Shown here: positions 50,139 through 62,037 of the stretch, one piece after another | How the letters are laid out: each line of letters opens with the position of its first letter | Numbering within the stretch: the first letter of the stretch is position 1 | Origin: Tribonema minus | Lineage: Eukaryota > Sar > Xanthophyceae > Tribonematales > Tribonemataceae | Reading direction: 5' to 3' | Assembly: GCA_017506865.1 (NCBI GenBank) | Contig: JAFCMP010000009.1 | Coordinates: forward strand, 186,001-250,000 | Length of the DNA stretch: 64,000 nucleotides | Made by a program: the position numbers and the translations under genes | The notes under the pieces: model-generated | Seen by the model: only the letters and a program-made list of their open reading frames with translations | Told to the model about the DNA's origin: nothing | The model's database searches: none

Positions 50139-50868
50139 TAGGGTTGGCACATTGCGTATATTTGGATTTTGCATACCCGCATATATACGTATTTTTGGCG
50201 TACAATACGTATATACTGCGTATATTAGCGTATCTGACAAAGCCAAATCTCGCTACGACGACTTGTCGTCTTTAGATTTCTCTGAAACCAGGTGCATTCG
50301 AACGGGCTCAGGGTGCTGATTACAGACATGCAGACACTAGAAATAATTGCCTTCATAAAGTGTCATCAGAGCAACACTTGAAGTGTGGGATTTTCTTGAA
50401 GTTGGCCGAAATGCCAAAAGAAGCTTGGTTACGACCTGAGTGCGCCGACCGCATGGTGCCGCTGAAAAGCTGCGCCTCGTCAGAGGGCAGCGTGTCTGTC
50501 AGCATGTGCAGCGACTCCCTTCCCATCGTCCTCTTCCACATCACCGACAGAACAAGCCGTGAAGGCTCATGCAGGCTCTGCTGGCCAGGTGCGAAGCTGC
50601 CTGAGCCACTGAATTGCCAAGTTCAGGCTGTGCAGGCGCCTTCTGTGGCTTGAGACCACCGCTCAGCCCTGCCTTTCCGCTTCTGGCCCCCAGATAGCCC
50701 TAGCCACCTTACCCTTGGCATGCGCTGGGCCACGGGCAGTGCTCGTGAGCACCACAGCGGTGCAAAAGCGTATACGCGAATATACGCCCCGTTTCGGCGT
50801 CTACGCGTATATATACGCGTATGTACCAATATACCGTATATATACTATCTACGCACGTGCCAACCCTA
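50139..50868. mobile_element. hAT-type non-autonomous element, 730 bp
   Basis: The ends are tagggttggcac and its perfect reverse complement gtgccaacccta, flanked by the identical 8-mer tgcataat on both sides. Terminal sequence of the '(C/T)AGGGTTGGCA' type and 8-bp duplications are hallmarks of hAT transposons. Both subterminal regions are packed with gcgtata/tatacgc motifs. The one long interior frame (50360-50653) shows no transposase motif that I recognise, so movement would need a partner in trans. The exact duplication suggests a fairly young insertion. Confidence 0.85.
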
Positions 50869-50876
50869 TGCATAAT
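50869..50876. repeat. 8-bp target duplication of the hAT element, right
   Basis: tgcataat, identical to 50131-50138. Confidence 0.85.
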
Positions 50877-52184
50877 GCACGTGCACCGGCTGAGCGGCCG
50901 CAGGGGGGGACAGGGGGGGTGATGATGGCGCGCACCCACCTGACCTTGCCCCTGTGCCAGTGCTGCCGGCAGAGCTGCCACACGGGGTGGGCACTCTAAC
51001 AAACCTTAAACAAAGGGCACTTGTGCCCACCGTCAGCCGCTGTCACACATGTGACGACCCCTTCCACGTGCTCGCCCATCGATCGGTGCTAACAGTGGAT
51101 ATCAAGGGCTGGCAACGTCTGTCTAAGGCGCAGTTGATGGCTGTGCTTTTTTGCAGGCCATTGTGATGTCTGGTGAATCAGATGCCCATATCAATGGAAG
51201 TCAGTCTGCTGACAACCATATCTGCTTGCTGCTGTTCCTCCGCTCTCTTACTTGTGCGTGTGTTGCAGCTGCAGGAAGTGCAAGACTCGAACGATCGCAA
51301 GTGAGGTGTTTAAGATTATCGCTCGAGACTACCACCTGCCTGGTATGGAGGTCACAGGTCATTCAGCCATCCTGGTGAAAATGGTCAGGGGGCAACCAAC
51401 CTAATCAGTATGAGTGAGCTCCATGTCAGGCAGGTAGTAATTCCAGCCTTCCACACCCAAGAGAAGGTGCAATCTGCGACGTACACCAATGCCCCTTTTT
51501 TTTGAAGGTACACAGAAAGCGGGCAAATTGAGCGTCATTGAAGCCCCAATTCCCTGCAGCCTTGCTTGTTGTGCACCGGAGGTATGTGCAAAGCCTTCAA
51601 CAGGCAATAAACTAGCACCAGCAAGACTATCACTGTCCATGCTGAAGGTAAATTGTAGCTGTGGTTTGCTGTGCCTTCACACGTTTGCTGTGGGCTGTCC
51701 TGTGACAAACTGCCTTGTCCGGCATGCATGCCTCATTGTTCGTTCTCAAGTGCAGTGCTCTTCACAAATACCCAAAGTCAATTGCAGTCGCATAAAAAAC
51801 ATAGCCGGCACAACATTTATAGTTGCATCAAATTGGTGGCAGGCAGCAAACATTGACAATGGACGGTGCCATAATGAAGCGTCATGATGCATCTGCAAAT
51901 GAAAGTCTGGACCATGTATATTTACAGTTACTGTACCACCACCGCGTGCGTCATGGCTGTCTCAACCACATTGTACCTACTGACAGCCCTGCCATCATCT
52001 CAGTTGTACCGACATCAATGCTGTCATCTTCATTGGTACTGGCTGCCTGATCAGCAGCGACATCATCACGCAGGACACCGCGCCACTCAAACCGCTGCTG
52101 CTGTGCATGGGCATAGGTGTTCCATGCCAGATGGATGCGCTGTTTTGTCCACCTGTCTCTAGTCAGGCAGCTCTGGTTTGGGGG
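50877..52184 (+). other. No gene recognised; scattered coding-like pieces
   Basis: A plus-strand frame at about 51280-51404 ends CRKCKTRTIASEVFKIIARD...TGHSAILVKMVRGQPT and a stop. It looks like a natural protein end after a possible acceptor (tgtgttgcag). A nearby piece contains CHTCDDPF. I cannot assign a family or join exons. Confidence 0.3.
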
Positions 52185-52253
52185 TGTGGCCTGCACCCCG
52201 TCCATATGGCTCGCAACGCAGAAGCGAGCCACATGGACGGGGTGCAGGCCACA
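52185..52253. repeat. Short hairpin repeat of the same family, abutting the Rep remnant
   Basis: The left arm tgtggcctgcaccccgtcca (52185 onward) and the right arm ending ggggtgcaggccaca (to 52253) are near-perfect inverted copies around a loop of about nine bases. It begins only a few bases beyond the last recognisable Rep motif. Confidence 0.85.
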
Positions 52254-52255
52254 GG

Positions 52256-53060
52256 GGCATGTCTGCAAACACAATCACATGCGGCGGTGCAAACTGCTTA
52301 AACCCTGTCTCATACTTCGTTTTTGCTATGTACATGGCCATTCTTGATGTCCTCAATGGCCGAGTATAGATGTTCATTGCTGAAGGTTTTTGGCTTGTGC
52401 GTGATAGGTAGCAGTGACACATCTTTATTTTGAACACCAGGTTCATGAGGTCACCTGTGTCACCCCATGATAACTTCATGCAGTTGTGATGGTATGCCAT
52501 GTACTTGGCAAACATACTCTTGCCTGAGTTGCCTTGCCCTTCTACCAGTCAAAGGATCTCTCGAGGGTGTACGCGCCCAAGCATGTACTCCTTCAGCTGC
52601 TCTTGATATGGCGGCAGAACGCACGGCAAGTCCTGTCCCGAGTACATCTCCTGATCAGCCCACGGACCGCTGACCCTGCGGTGACTGGGAAGCCGGTAGG
52701 TGACGGTAGTGGCGAGATCCGGTGATGGTGCTTTTCTCTGCCGAAACTGATGCCACGGCAACGCTTGCCTCTTGCAGCCGCAACAAGCCCTCGAGTGATG
52801 CCGCGAACGTGCTTGGCCGGGTCTTCTTCTTCAGGTGGATGCATTCAAGCCGCTGCGCCACGCGCTGATCTACTTCAAGCTGGTACATGAATGCTCTATC
52901 TAGGCTTGACCATTGTTACCAAGGTGCTGTGACAGTCAATCAGAGGCTTAAGGTGCTTTGCCTCCTCTAAAGTGGTTATGTCGCGCAGATTGATTGTGAA
53001 CTTCAGGAACACCCCCTGGTCTCCTGCACCCGCCGCTGGCTGCTCCTCCACATCCGCCAT
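52256..53060 (-). pseudogene. Broken Rep gene of CRESS-DNA-virus type (endogenous viral element)
   Basis: Read on the minus strand, about 270 codons show the layout of a rolling-circle Rep. The N-terminal part contains the motif-1-like strand FLKFTINLRD. Next comes a block with HLKKKTRPSTFAASLEG. Then come GPWADQEMYSGQD and the superfamily-3 helicase Walker A GQGNSGKSMFAKYM (about 52516-52536), and a final motif KYETGFKQFAPPHVIVFAD near 52260-52310. The pieces lie in different frames. A TAG closes the first part at 52896-52898, a TGA (52549-52551) lies just before Walker A where related proteins have Trp, and at least one more shift lies between Walker A and the last motif. The HUH motif 2 is not intact. 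Such genes occur in circular single-stranded DNA viruses and as fossils in many eukaryotic genomes. No capsid gene is seen. It cannot make a working protein. Confidence 0.65.
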
Positions 53061-54659
53061 GACGGCAGCAGGCACTGAATCGGCTAAGCTGCAGTAGCGT
53101 GTGCACCGTGCACCGCCGTGACGATGGAATGCCATGCCGTTTGCCTCGCGCAAACTTGCCAACCGACCGGCGGTTTAACTTGAGGTCCGTGCTGCGGCCC
53201 AGCGCGAGCCAAGTGAGCCGAAGATTATAGAGTGAGCGATTGCGGAATCCCCCCCGGCGGGGCCCCTGGGGTAGCAGCCTGTACATTACTTTTTTTCCTG
53301 TACATTACTTTTTTTGGCTTGAATGGCTCACTTCAACACTTACTTCAAGACAATCCGAGAAAAAGCATGTGCACGCGTGTACAATACAGCACGCAGCGCT
53401 GCATGGCGTCTGGTGCAGTGCCAGTGAGCAAGGGAATGGAGACAGAGCAGAGCGCATTCGCCTGGCACGCTGCAAACGAACGCTGTGGCAAGCACTCACC
53501 AATTACTGCATCGCCTGCAGTTTGCAGACTTGCGCCGCAGAGCTGCTCTGTTCGTGTTGTCACACGGCTGATAGCTCTCGTGCGGCGCGTCATCGAATGT
53601 CAAAGCGTAGCGAGCATGAGCAGCTCATCTAAATTGGCCAGCGCTTAGCCTAGCAAGTGGGCACGGCGCAGGGCAGAATAGTTAACCCCCCGAACGCCAC
53701 TATGGCCAGAATGCAATTTGACCAAATGCTGTGGTTACGGAAATAATCTGTGCAGAATCAGAGGCCAGAAAGACTTGTCGATTTTCCCGATGCACATATT
53801 GGTAAATACTACTGTTTCAGCCCAAGTGTGATGCAATTTATATTGAGCAAACGTAAGGTGCGCATTGCGCAAAGATAATACTTTTATCGTGAAATGGTGC
53901 TGCAAGCGCGTCGACAATGGATGACGGTTTGCTGTGTATTACTTGGTGCGAAATAGGGTTTCCGCCCTTTAGCGGAAGTGATCAAGTACTTCTGGGTAGC
54001 ACATTGTTCGGAAAAGCAACATCGTGCGGGAGAAACACACAGTATATATCTGCAAGTTGTTAAGTGCTGACACAGGAAGGGCGTGCGATCGCCACTTCAG
54101 GGCCAAGGCAGGCGCCACTTCATCCTCTGCCTGCAGTTCTATTCGGTCGCGCTGGTGCGGCGCGGCCTACGCTGCAGCCCCCCCCCTTGCGCTGTTCTGG
54201 ATCGGCCGCATACCCCCCTCCCCCGCGTGCGAAGGCGGTTATGTGGGTCATGCTGCTGCTGACCGCATGCGTCGGGTCAGGCGCGCTGGTTTGGGGCTAG
54301 GCATACTTGGGGTTAGGGCAAGAGTGAGTGGCCACGTGCATGACACAATGGCCACGCTGATGTTCGAATAGCTGCGTGCGAGTGTACTTAGGAGTGATTG
54401 TGGGGACAACACTGCAAGAGAGAGAAGGAACGAGCCTGATTGGAGTGCCAATGCCACTGCTGCAGTAGTGTCGGTATGTGCGTGCGCTTGTGAACAGCGC
54501 GCCGCCATTTGAGTATGGATTTGGAAATGCGTCCTTTCAATGAATCGGTTTGAACAATAATAACGCTGTGCATCGCGCAGCGCATGCATGCGCGTGGAAA
54601 GGGGGCATAAAAGAGTGCGTGCTCCATGTTTCACAGCAGCCGTTGTCATGGCGTTGTGG
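53061..54659. other. No gene recognised; short direct repeat
   Basis: 'tgtacattactttttt' is repeated back to back at about 53280-53316. Short frames elsewhere show no domain. Confidence 0.45.
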
Positions 54660-54900
54660 CAGTGGTGCATGCGAGGTGCAAGTGCGACAGCACTTGGTGT
54701 GGTGGTTGAAACTCTGCATGCATTTGTTGAATTCGCACGCTAAACTTCAAATTGAGGGTTATGTTTTACTTGAAGTTGAAGTGTGGTTGATCGCATGTAA
54801 GGCTAGGTTTGTGCGTGGTCATGCGCTAAGCAATGCTGCGTTGTTTGCATCTCCTAGCAATCACTGGACACCTTGAATAAGCTGGAAGCTTACCTCTCAT
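54660..54900. mobile_element. Single arm of the foldback repeat
   Basis: It contains aggtgcaagtgcgacagcac, acttgaagttgaagt, gcgctaagcaatgctgcg and caagctggaagcttacctct in the same order as the right arm of the element at 62038-62600, but only one arm is present. Confidence 0.65.
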
Positions 54901-57366
54901 GGATCTAGGTGACAACACGGTAAGCTCAGAGGCACCTATGGGAAATGGACGCCGCCGCAATGCCGCCGCGGCCGCGGTCGACAGCCGCAGTCACGGTGGT
55001 GCTGTGACGACGCGCTAGCCTGCGGCTGCAAGCCGCCAGGCGGTTGTCCACCTCATGCTTCAGCGAAGTTCGCTGCGCTCCACCGTTTCTCAGATTTGCC
55101 TCGCAGGCTACAGTATTGATTCCTGTCAAGGGTGCCTTCCTTGTGTAGCACACCTATCTGGAACAACACGCAGTGAGAAAGCACTGCAAACACATTTCCT
55201 TGCTGCAACACAACGACAGGGCTGAGATGATGGTGGCACAGAGCGCCAGAGAAGATAAGGCCTTAAGCTGAGCTTTGCGGCAAAGCCCGGGCCAGACTTT
55301 CAGGAAGATTCCAGGACTGTTGTAATCCGGAAGACTCTATTGACTGTAGGTCAGTGTCCTAGCTAGCAGACACAGGCGGACGCTGGGCGTCATGTTAAAG
55401 ACAAATTTAAGATCCCTGCAAGGCTGCTACACCCCCACCAGCACCTGAACGATTCCATGTGACGTCCTGAGTCTGGATTCAAATAGCTCTCTCTGAATTG
55501 TTTTTTGCTGCTTGAGGTTGACATGTGGCTTCACATGCTCTGTCACAAAACATAACAGCGCTGAGTTCTAGAAAAAGAGGCAGATAAAGCGTACAGACTG
55601 TCTCTTCCTCGCCGCAAATTTCAATCTGCACTCCCATCGCCTGAACTTTCCTTCGGCCCCTCCTTTTAAGCGGTGTCAGCAAAACAAATTAAAGGCATAA
55701 ACCCACTATTCGGGTAGAACCCCTGACCAAGGAAAGGGTCCTCGCGCGGGGTGGATGGATCACAACATCGGAGGCAACTTATGACTGTGCCTCTCACCAA
55801 CAACTTTAACCACCGTCTTGACTGCCAATTGCCGTCGTCTGGAGTGACATCAGTGTCACACACATAACTTCGCTCACAACCTGCTCTGCTCAGCATCAAA
55901 CTGAACGAAAAGGTCCAGTTGCGTCCCCTAGACTTATGGCTACCAGCGCCAAGACTTATGGCTCACTAGCGCCATGACTTAGGGCTCACCAGAGCCATCA
56001 TTTTTACTCGCAGACATATGGTAAGGCTCTCCTGACCTCAGCCATTGCATCCTTGCTGTTCATCGACTTCGAGCCCCTGTTCAGACAATCTCCAAACTCT
56101 GAGGGAGCTACCTACCACTCTCCTGATGTGAGATAAAAGCCTCGCAGAAGCCTCGCAGAAGGCTTCGAGTCGGAAGTTTCGACACGGACATGTGGTCAGG
56201 ACCTCCGCACCTGATCCATCTTAGCAGCTGCCTCATAGCGCATTTAGGGTCCACTGTCGCTCACGCTTGCAGTCTGCCTTGGAGGGACCGAGGCGCTGTG
56301 TGTTGTTAGCACGACGGGCGTATATGCGTGGGTGCATGCGGCGATGAGTATGACGGAGGTAATTAACGCCAACCCTAAGCGATTGCACTCTCGGGCTGTA
56401 GTGCTCAGCATACGCATGAAATTGCGACGACGGATGATTGCCAGCCATACTATTGTATCACGTACATATTGGCGTATATGGGTAGAAAGATTCGTACATT
56501 CGTCCTGCCGTACATCCGTACATGACGGCGTATATTGGGGCGGTGCATGCCCGCATACAGGTTGCTGCTCACAAGCACTCCCCCGAGCACCATGGCATAT
56601 ATGGTAGCAAAAACACATCGGCACATGCCTTAGACAGATGCATGCTATGCAGCAGATTATACGGCAGCAACAGCATAATACAGCATAATAGGCAGGCATC
56701 AGCACACACCACATGTGACAACCTAACCCTAACCCTGAGACGCCACCACTGCACTCACCCCATGTGCACAAGAACTTCAAGTTCAGGTGTTTGCCTAGCG
56801 CAAGTACTGATGCATCATGCAACTGAATACAACGACACAGCAAAAGCCCAGTTCTGAACACTAGCTGAATATGTTATATACAAAGTCAAAGACCAAATTT
56901 CAGTAGTACCCGCTGAGTTCCGTGTGTGTTTTGTGTTCTATTTCTCCACAAACTTGTCAGCGTGCAGACTGTAACAGCCTTACACACCCAGATCAGTGCT
57001 CACCCCAGAGTGCCTCACTCAGTCACCACCATGGGGCCTTGCATATATGCGCGTGCAAGAGGGCTAGCAGGTCGAGCTGCAGGCAGAAAACAGAGTTGGC
57101 GGCTCAATGCAGCCTACAAGTTTACGCCGTAAACAACGAATATATCCCATACGCCGTAATACCTTTGCGGACTTACGCATCCCTACAAACGCAAGCAGCA
57201 ACAGTTTTCCGCCTAGCAGTGCTGAGCATGGCTGCACAGTAGCACGCTTTCACGGTGTCCCCATGGTGTTGGTGCACAGTATGGCCAACCAAGAATGCGC
57301 CAGGAATAGTCTGCGACAGGCTTAAAACAAGTTCATGACAACTTCACGCCTGTGCAACGCTTACTG
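54901..57366. other. No gene recognised; minor repeats
   Basis: Three imperfect copies of a ~22-bp unit (gacttatggct.ac.agcgcca) occur at 55931-55998. 56290-56560 is enriched in cgtata/tacg motifs like those at the ends of the 50-kb hAT element. 56722-56738 holds two telomere-like ccctaa units. No coding domain is seen. Confidence 0.45.
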
Positions 57367-58160
57367 CTACGCAGCAGCCTAGACTTCACTGTGCCTTCAG
57401 AGCTGAAGCACCGGCGCTGCAACACAGCCCAACATTCGCGTCGCGGTCCGCGTGTGTGAGCCATGATGCTCCGCCAGCTCCCGCGCCAACGACATGCTCA
57501 GCTCAATGAGGATCTGACGGCTTTGCGCAACACATCTGTCTTCCCCCCACCTGAGCACAGTGCTGAGTGCATTGCCAACTTCAATTGAGAGAAAAACCTT
57601 CTGCTTGTTCTGTGTCCGTCTCTTTCACAAGGTGCCAGTGTGGTGCTTGTCCTTCGCGTCCTCTCCCAGCATAGCCATCCGTGCGTGACGTTTTTTTTTT
57701 TCCCGTCAAGTACGAGCTCGCTGTGGGTGCACGCATACTTGTGTCTATATTTCCTTGTTGTGGGAAACACTGCTGAGGTGTAGACACTAACCTGGGTCAC
57801 TGCACCGCCACAGGTACAAGTCGCCCTGTATGCCTCACCCGTCTATAAAGATCGCGACCAGGATCATCGTGGCGGCCGCCACGCCGGACGTGGGCGCCGC
57901 TCCCGGGCGATCGTTGCCAGTGGCTGCATGCTCATCCACGCCATGGCCCCTGACGCAGAGCTGACTGCGCAGCTTAGCCATGACCCGCGCGCTGGCCTGC
58001 TGGCGGCGCAGGTCACAGGTAGGCGCAGTCGGCTTACTCACGGCACCAGCCGAGACAGCCTCTAGGTCCTGTACCAGACGCACCTCGTATTGATGTCGGA
58101 AAACGTTTGAAAGGCCGGCCTGTAACCCGTGCGTGCAGTGGCCGCACCTGCGGCAGTTAC
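57367..58160 (-). mobile_element. Old fragment of the same LINE family (copy C)
   Basis: From cagcagcctag through the endonuclease region this aligns with LINE copy B (12464-13510) at clearly lower identity and with several internal gaps. One gap removes much of the endonuclease active-site region. Minus-strand frames preserve pieces such as SSYLTGKKK and AMHSALCSGGGK. It represents an older insertion or a related subfamily. Confidence 0.8.
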
Positions 58161-58438
58161 AAGATCGTTGAGAAGCGCAGCAGCCCCAGAACACACGTGC
58201 CACAGTCCGGTCAACTGTGTTGTGTGTGGCTGTCTCCACTGTTTTGTCCCCTGCACTTGTTGAAGTGTAGTGCAGATGAGACTTTCCTCAGTTTGGTTCC
58301 GGTATGAACAGACGGATGTCTGACCAATCTACCAGGCGCTGGCGGTTTTATGGTGCAGGAGTAGGACTTGGCGCCTGCTGCATCAGCAGTGGACTCTGGC
58401 ACAACGCGGGGTTCTGGAGTTGTTTTTGCCATGCTGCC

Positions 58439-58500
58439 CTGTGGCCTGCACCCCGTCCATGTGGCTCGCACGACGTTGCGAGCCGCACGCATTGAGGGTA
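58439..58500. repeat. Single-arm copy of the hairpin repeat module
   Basis: ctgtggcctgcaccccgtcc, then tggctcgcacgacgttgcgag and ccgcacgcattgagggta, matches one arm of the hairpin at 49593-49715. Confidence 0.85.
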
Positions 58501-59620
58501 CTGAGACACATCGTGGCCGCAAGGCCACATCTGGTGACCGGAACTTCTCGACCTTTTTATTTTTTTTCCGTGCCAGCGGTCGGAGCGCTCTGGACTACTG
58601 TGTTGAGCGGTGCCCCCGACCATCTTCTCATCAATCTAGAGCGGGCTGGCTTTGGCGCCAGCCCTTTATCCGTCTCTAATCGGCGCTTACGTGTATACAG
58701 GCGCTCGCAGGTGGCCTATCGGGCCGGGGAATGGTGCAGCAACTGATAGATTTGTTAAGCAGACTTCGACGGCATATCGGAGTGCAACGACGTCATCTGG
58801 CTACCAGTTTTCGCGTCACGGTTGCGTCCGAGACCAGTGCTGAATATATGCTCACCACGGTCCAGCGGGCTCTGCGTACGCGGAATAAGTCAACTTCAAC
58901 TTACGTGCGTGAAGTCCATCATTTGCAGGGGCGTGAGTGTACACCACCACGGGGGCCTGCAGTGAGAATCTGGGGTTATCAGGGGGATTAATGGTACTGG
59001 AGAAGTAAGTGGAGCGATTGGCAGCTCAGAGTTTGTTTGGCGTGGCGTGCGCTGAGGTCGGCGTTGTTGGATTTACTTTTCTGAGCGTGGGTGGCGCGCT
59101 CTGGCGATTAGCCATGGCCTCAAACTTGTCGTATCATGACTGTCCTAAAGATGGGCGAATAACATTGACGCGCGGCGCGGTACTGGCAGTGCTGCTCAGG
59201 GACGCATACGGCCAGACCGTCAGCAGGAGTCTGTTGATGTGGATATGGACTTTCATCAAGGGCTCCTTGCACATTGACTGCCCGCTAGGACCCGTGTGAT
59301 TGCCCTTGTTCCCCGCAAATAGGCCTGATCGCGATTACCCACTCATGACTGTAGTGGCCGTTGGCAACGTGGTGTGATGCGCATCGTGCAACAACATCTA
59401 CGAAGCAGCAGTGCTCAGCAGTGATGGCAGCACATCTGTGCCGCGCAGCGTGGAAAACAGCAATGTTGGCCTCGCTGCGACGTAATGCCTGCAGTGAGGA
59501 CATTGGCGCTGCCAGCCAGCGCGAACATTTGCTCTGTGCTCTCATATCCAACAGGCGACAGTGGCGCAGGCATGGTGACACGACCTGGTGTCTGACCCTA
59601 ACCGTATGTCGATTATGACG
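58501..59620 (+). other. No gene recognised; possible leader of a retroelement
   Basis: A frame at 58731-58991 (LINE-like composition: IDLLSRLRRHIGVQRRHL, TVQRALRTRNKSTSTYV) precedes the zinc-knuckle frame by about 0.6 kb. It may belong to the same element, but no known domain is visible. Confidence 0.3.
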
Positions 59621-60482
59621 GTGTCCGTTACATTGGGGTCAGCATCAGCATGGCCGGCCAGTTGACACAACAGCATCGGATGCCAACAGCAGCAGCCCTG
59701 GTGAGGAGGTCAACCCCCCTGCAGTGCTGAACAGCAATAGCGGAACCCATGCTGCGCCAACACGACTGAGAAGCCGCATGGTCAACCCCACATGCCTCAG
59801 CAACAAAGGTGATGCTGTGACGCAGCAGGCTGCAGCTGGAAGCGGCCACGACATGGCAAATGGCGACCACAGCTCTGGCACTGCACTCGCTGCTGCAACG
59901 GAGCCATCGGCAGCTGGTGCGCCTCCAAGTACTTTAGTCGCAAAGGCGCCCTCTGCTCGCAGCAGTGGTGCCAGACACCCTAGCAGGCAGTGTACTCATT
60001 GTGGGATGCTCGGACATTTGGTGGACCGCTGCTGGCAGCTGCATTCCCAGCTGAGACGCAAAACGTCACCTGTAGAGCCGGCGTCAACAGCACCAGCCTC
60101 CGGGGAGCAGTCTTCAGCGGCTCAGACTCCCACGAAGCGTCGCGATGGTGACAACACACACCGTCATGCTGGTGCGCGTCTACGTGCTATAGCTGGCTCG
60201 AAGAGTTCAACACGTGCCAGCAATCATACAGCCAGCAAGGAGGAGCATGCTTTGTGCAAGCAGGTTGCACGACTCAAACAGGATGCTGCTGTCTTGCGCG
60301 AACGCTTGGCGGGATTGAAGAGCCGGAGGAAGGAGTCCGCTGTTCCTGCAGATGCGCAGGCGGCGTCCTGCTGCAGTAGGCAGCAGTCAACAGCCCTCCG
60401 CGCTGCGCTTCAAGCGATCGTGCAGCTTTGTCAGCAGCTGCTGGCAGGTGCCGCAGATGCCAAAAGTGGCTTTGCTCTGTAG
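59621..60482 (+). CDS. Gag-like protein with a CCHC zinc knuckle and coiled coil
   Basis: The frame opens at 59621. The first ATG is at 59779 (MVNPTCLSNKGD). A Ser/Ala-rich segment leads to CTHCGMLGHLVDRCWQLHSQ, a C-x2-C-x4-H-x4-C zinc knuckle of the kind that binds nucleic acid in retroelement Gag proteins. A basic linker follows, then the coiled coil HALCKQVARLKQDAAVLRER. It ends with a TAG at 60480-60482. No protease or reverse transcriptase follows within the window, so the element is partial or the protein is a domesticated remnant. A non-transposon zinc-knuckle protein is the alternative. Confidence 0.5.
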
Positions 60483-62037
60483 TGCGCTTGCGGACGGCAC
60501 AATGGCGTGATAACACAAGCAGTGGCAGCAGCAGCACAGTGTCTGGTGGATTCAACCCTAAACCCAGCAAGTATGAACGCCGAGCACTGCAACACAAGTG
60601 CGCGCACGGCTTTTTGTTGGGCACAGCAACCATACAATTCGCGGGAGCTGCAGAGCTGCAGTGCTGGAAGGAAGTCGGCGGTCAAGGCAAGTGTCGCAAC
60701 GTCTTCGCTGAGGAAAGTGCCTGCTCCTCATCGCCGCACTGTAGCTGGTGCTGGTGTCAACATGTCTCAGCAAACGGTGGCTAACAGGTGTCCTCGAGGA
60801 CACCCGCCGCTGCTGCTGGCTCGATGCATGCAGATGACATGCTTCCGGCAGCTGTCGCACCACCTTTGACAGCAAAGCACACAGGCGCCATTGCACACAA
60901 CGTGACAGCAATGACTGGCCGTGCACCTCACGTGGCACTGTTGTACGGCGGCTTCATTCACAGCCGAGGGCCATGCGGACGGCTAAGCAGGCGGCTCGAT
61001 CTCAGCGTAAGCATGGAGCTGTCATGCACCGCCTGCAAAACGCAGTGCGCCCGTGAGTGCTGCATTTGCGGCAGCGACAGCGGAGCTTGGTGGGCAGCAA
61101 GATACCGGCGATGCGAGCGTGCCGTTATGGGCATATCAGCACGCAGCAATGGACCGGGGCCCGTGTTGGCAGCATCCAGCGTCTGCATCCTGAGGGGGGG
61201 GGGGGGGGATGTGGAATGTCGCCCTTTCAGCACGCCTTGTGCAGCCCCGTACATGGGAAGGGGTGGGTGGGTCAGCGGCGCGCAGACATGTGCAAGCGTT
61301 GCAACTCTAGGGACAGATGGTGGCCATGGCGCAGTGATCAGCGGCGGCGGTATCAGTAAAGGCTTGGCGAGGTGCCGTTGGCGATCCACACGCTTCGGTG
61401 GCCATGGCGGACGGTGAACGTGCGTCAGGGACAGTGCACAACACGGCGGGGCGCTTCAGATTGCCACGGACCTGCTATGAAGCCCGAGGGCACGGCGGAG
61501 AGGCGTGCTGCTTCCGCTGCGGCAAAGGGTGTTTCGGTCCAGCTAGCAGCTACAGGAGGCGCAGGGGCGCGCATGGAGGAGCTCTGGCGCGTAGGAGAAT
61601 CAGGGGTTTTGATTCAGTACCTAAGTGTGTAATGGCGGAGTTCATACATTTGGCCATAGCGACGGCCCTATGCCGACCTTTTGAAGCGCCCAGATGCTAA
61701 AGCTGGAGAGCGGAGCCCATCTGATGCTGTAGCACTGCTGGCATGTGTTGTCATCTTCGAGCAGGTCATTTGACTTACCTGTACACGTTATGCTGCAATC
61801 AGCTTCGTACTGTATGTGGCAAGGGTACTTCACAGACTATGCACGGTGACTTCAGCCTGAGGGCAAAGCGGATGATAGCAGCATTACTAAGTGTGGCATC
61901 AACGGGAGCAACTACGCAGTGGTCGCACAGCCTGCGGATACGAGTGCAAGATGTCATCTGTGCAGAAGCACACGAGCGGCTGTGGCCTCAGGCCTGGCGC
62001 CGTAATATGTTTAAAATCTTCTCACTTCCATAGCGTT
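60483..62037. other. No gene recognised; a 15-G run
   Basis: Short GC-rich frames without recognisable domains. A run of about 15 G lies near 61194-61208. A cysteine-containing piece (CCFRCGKGC) near 61505 is too short to call. Confidence 0.45.

Noticed and set aside
6870..52551. Possible altered genetic code: in-frame TAA/TAG at 6870, 7479 and 25398, and TGA at Trp positions at 46497 and 52549
   Set aside because: The 2623-codon LINE frame and the kinase frame both end in TAG at sensible places, and the broken genes also carry frameshifts. Ordinary decay explains the stops better than recoding.
56722..56738. Interstitial telomere (ccctaaccctaa)
   Set aside because: Only two units. Similar units elsewhere in the window lie inside the foldback repeat arms, so a chromosome-end fusion is not supported.
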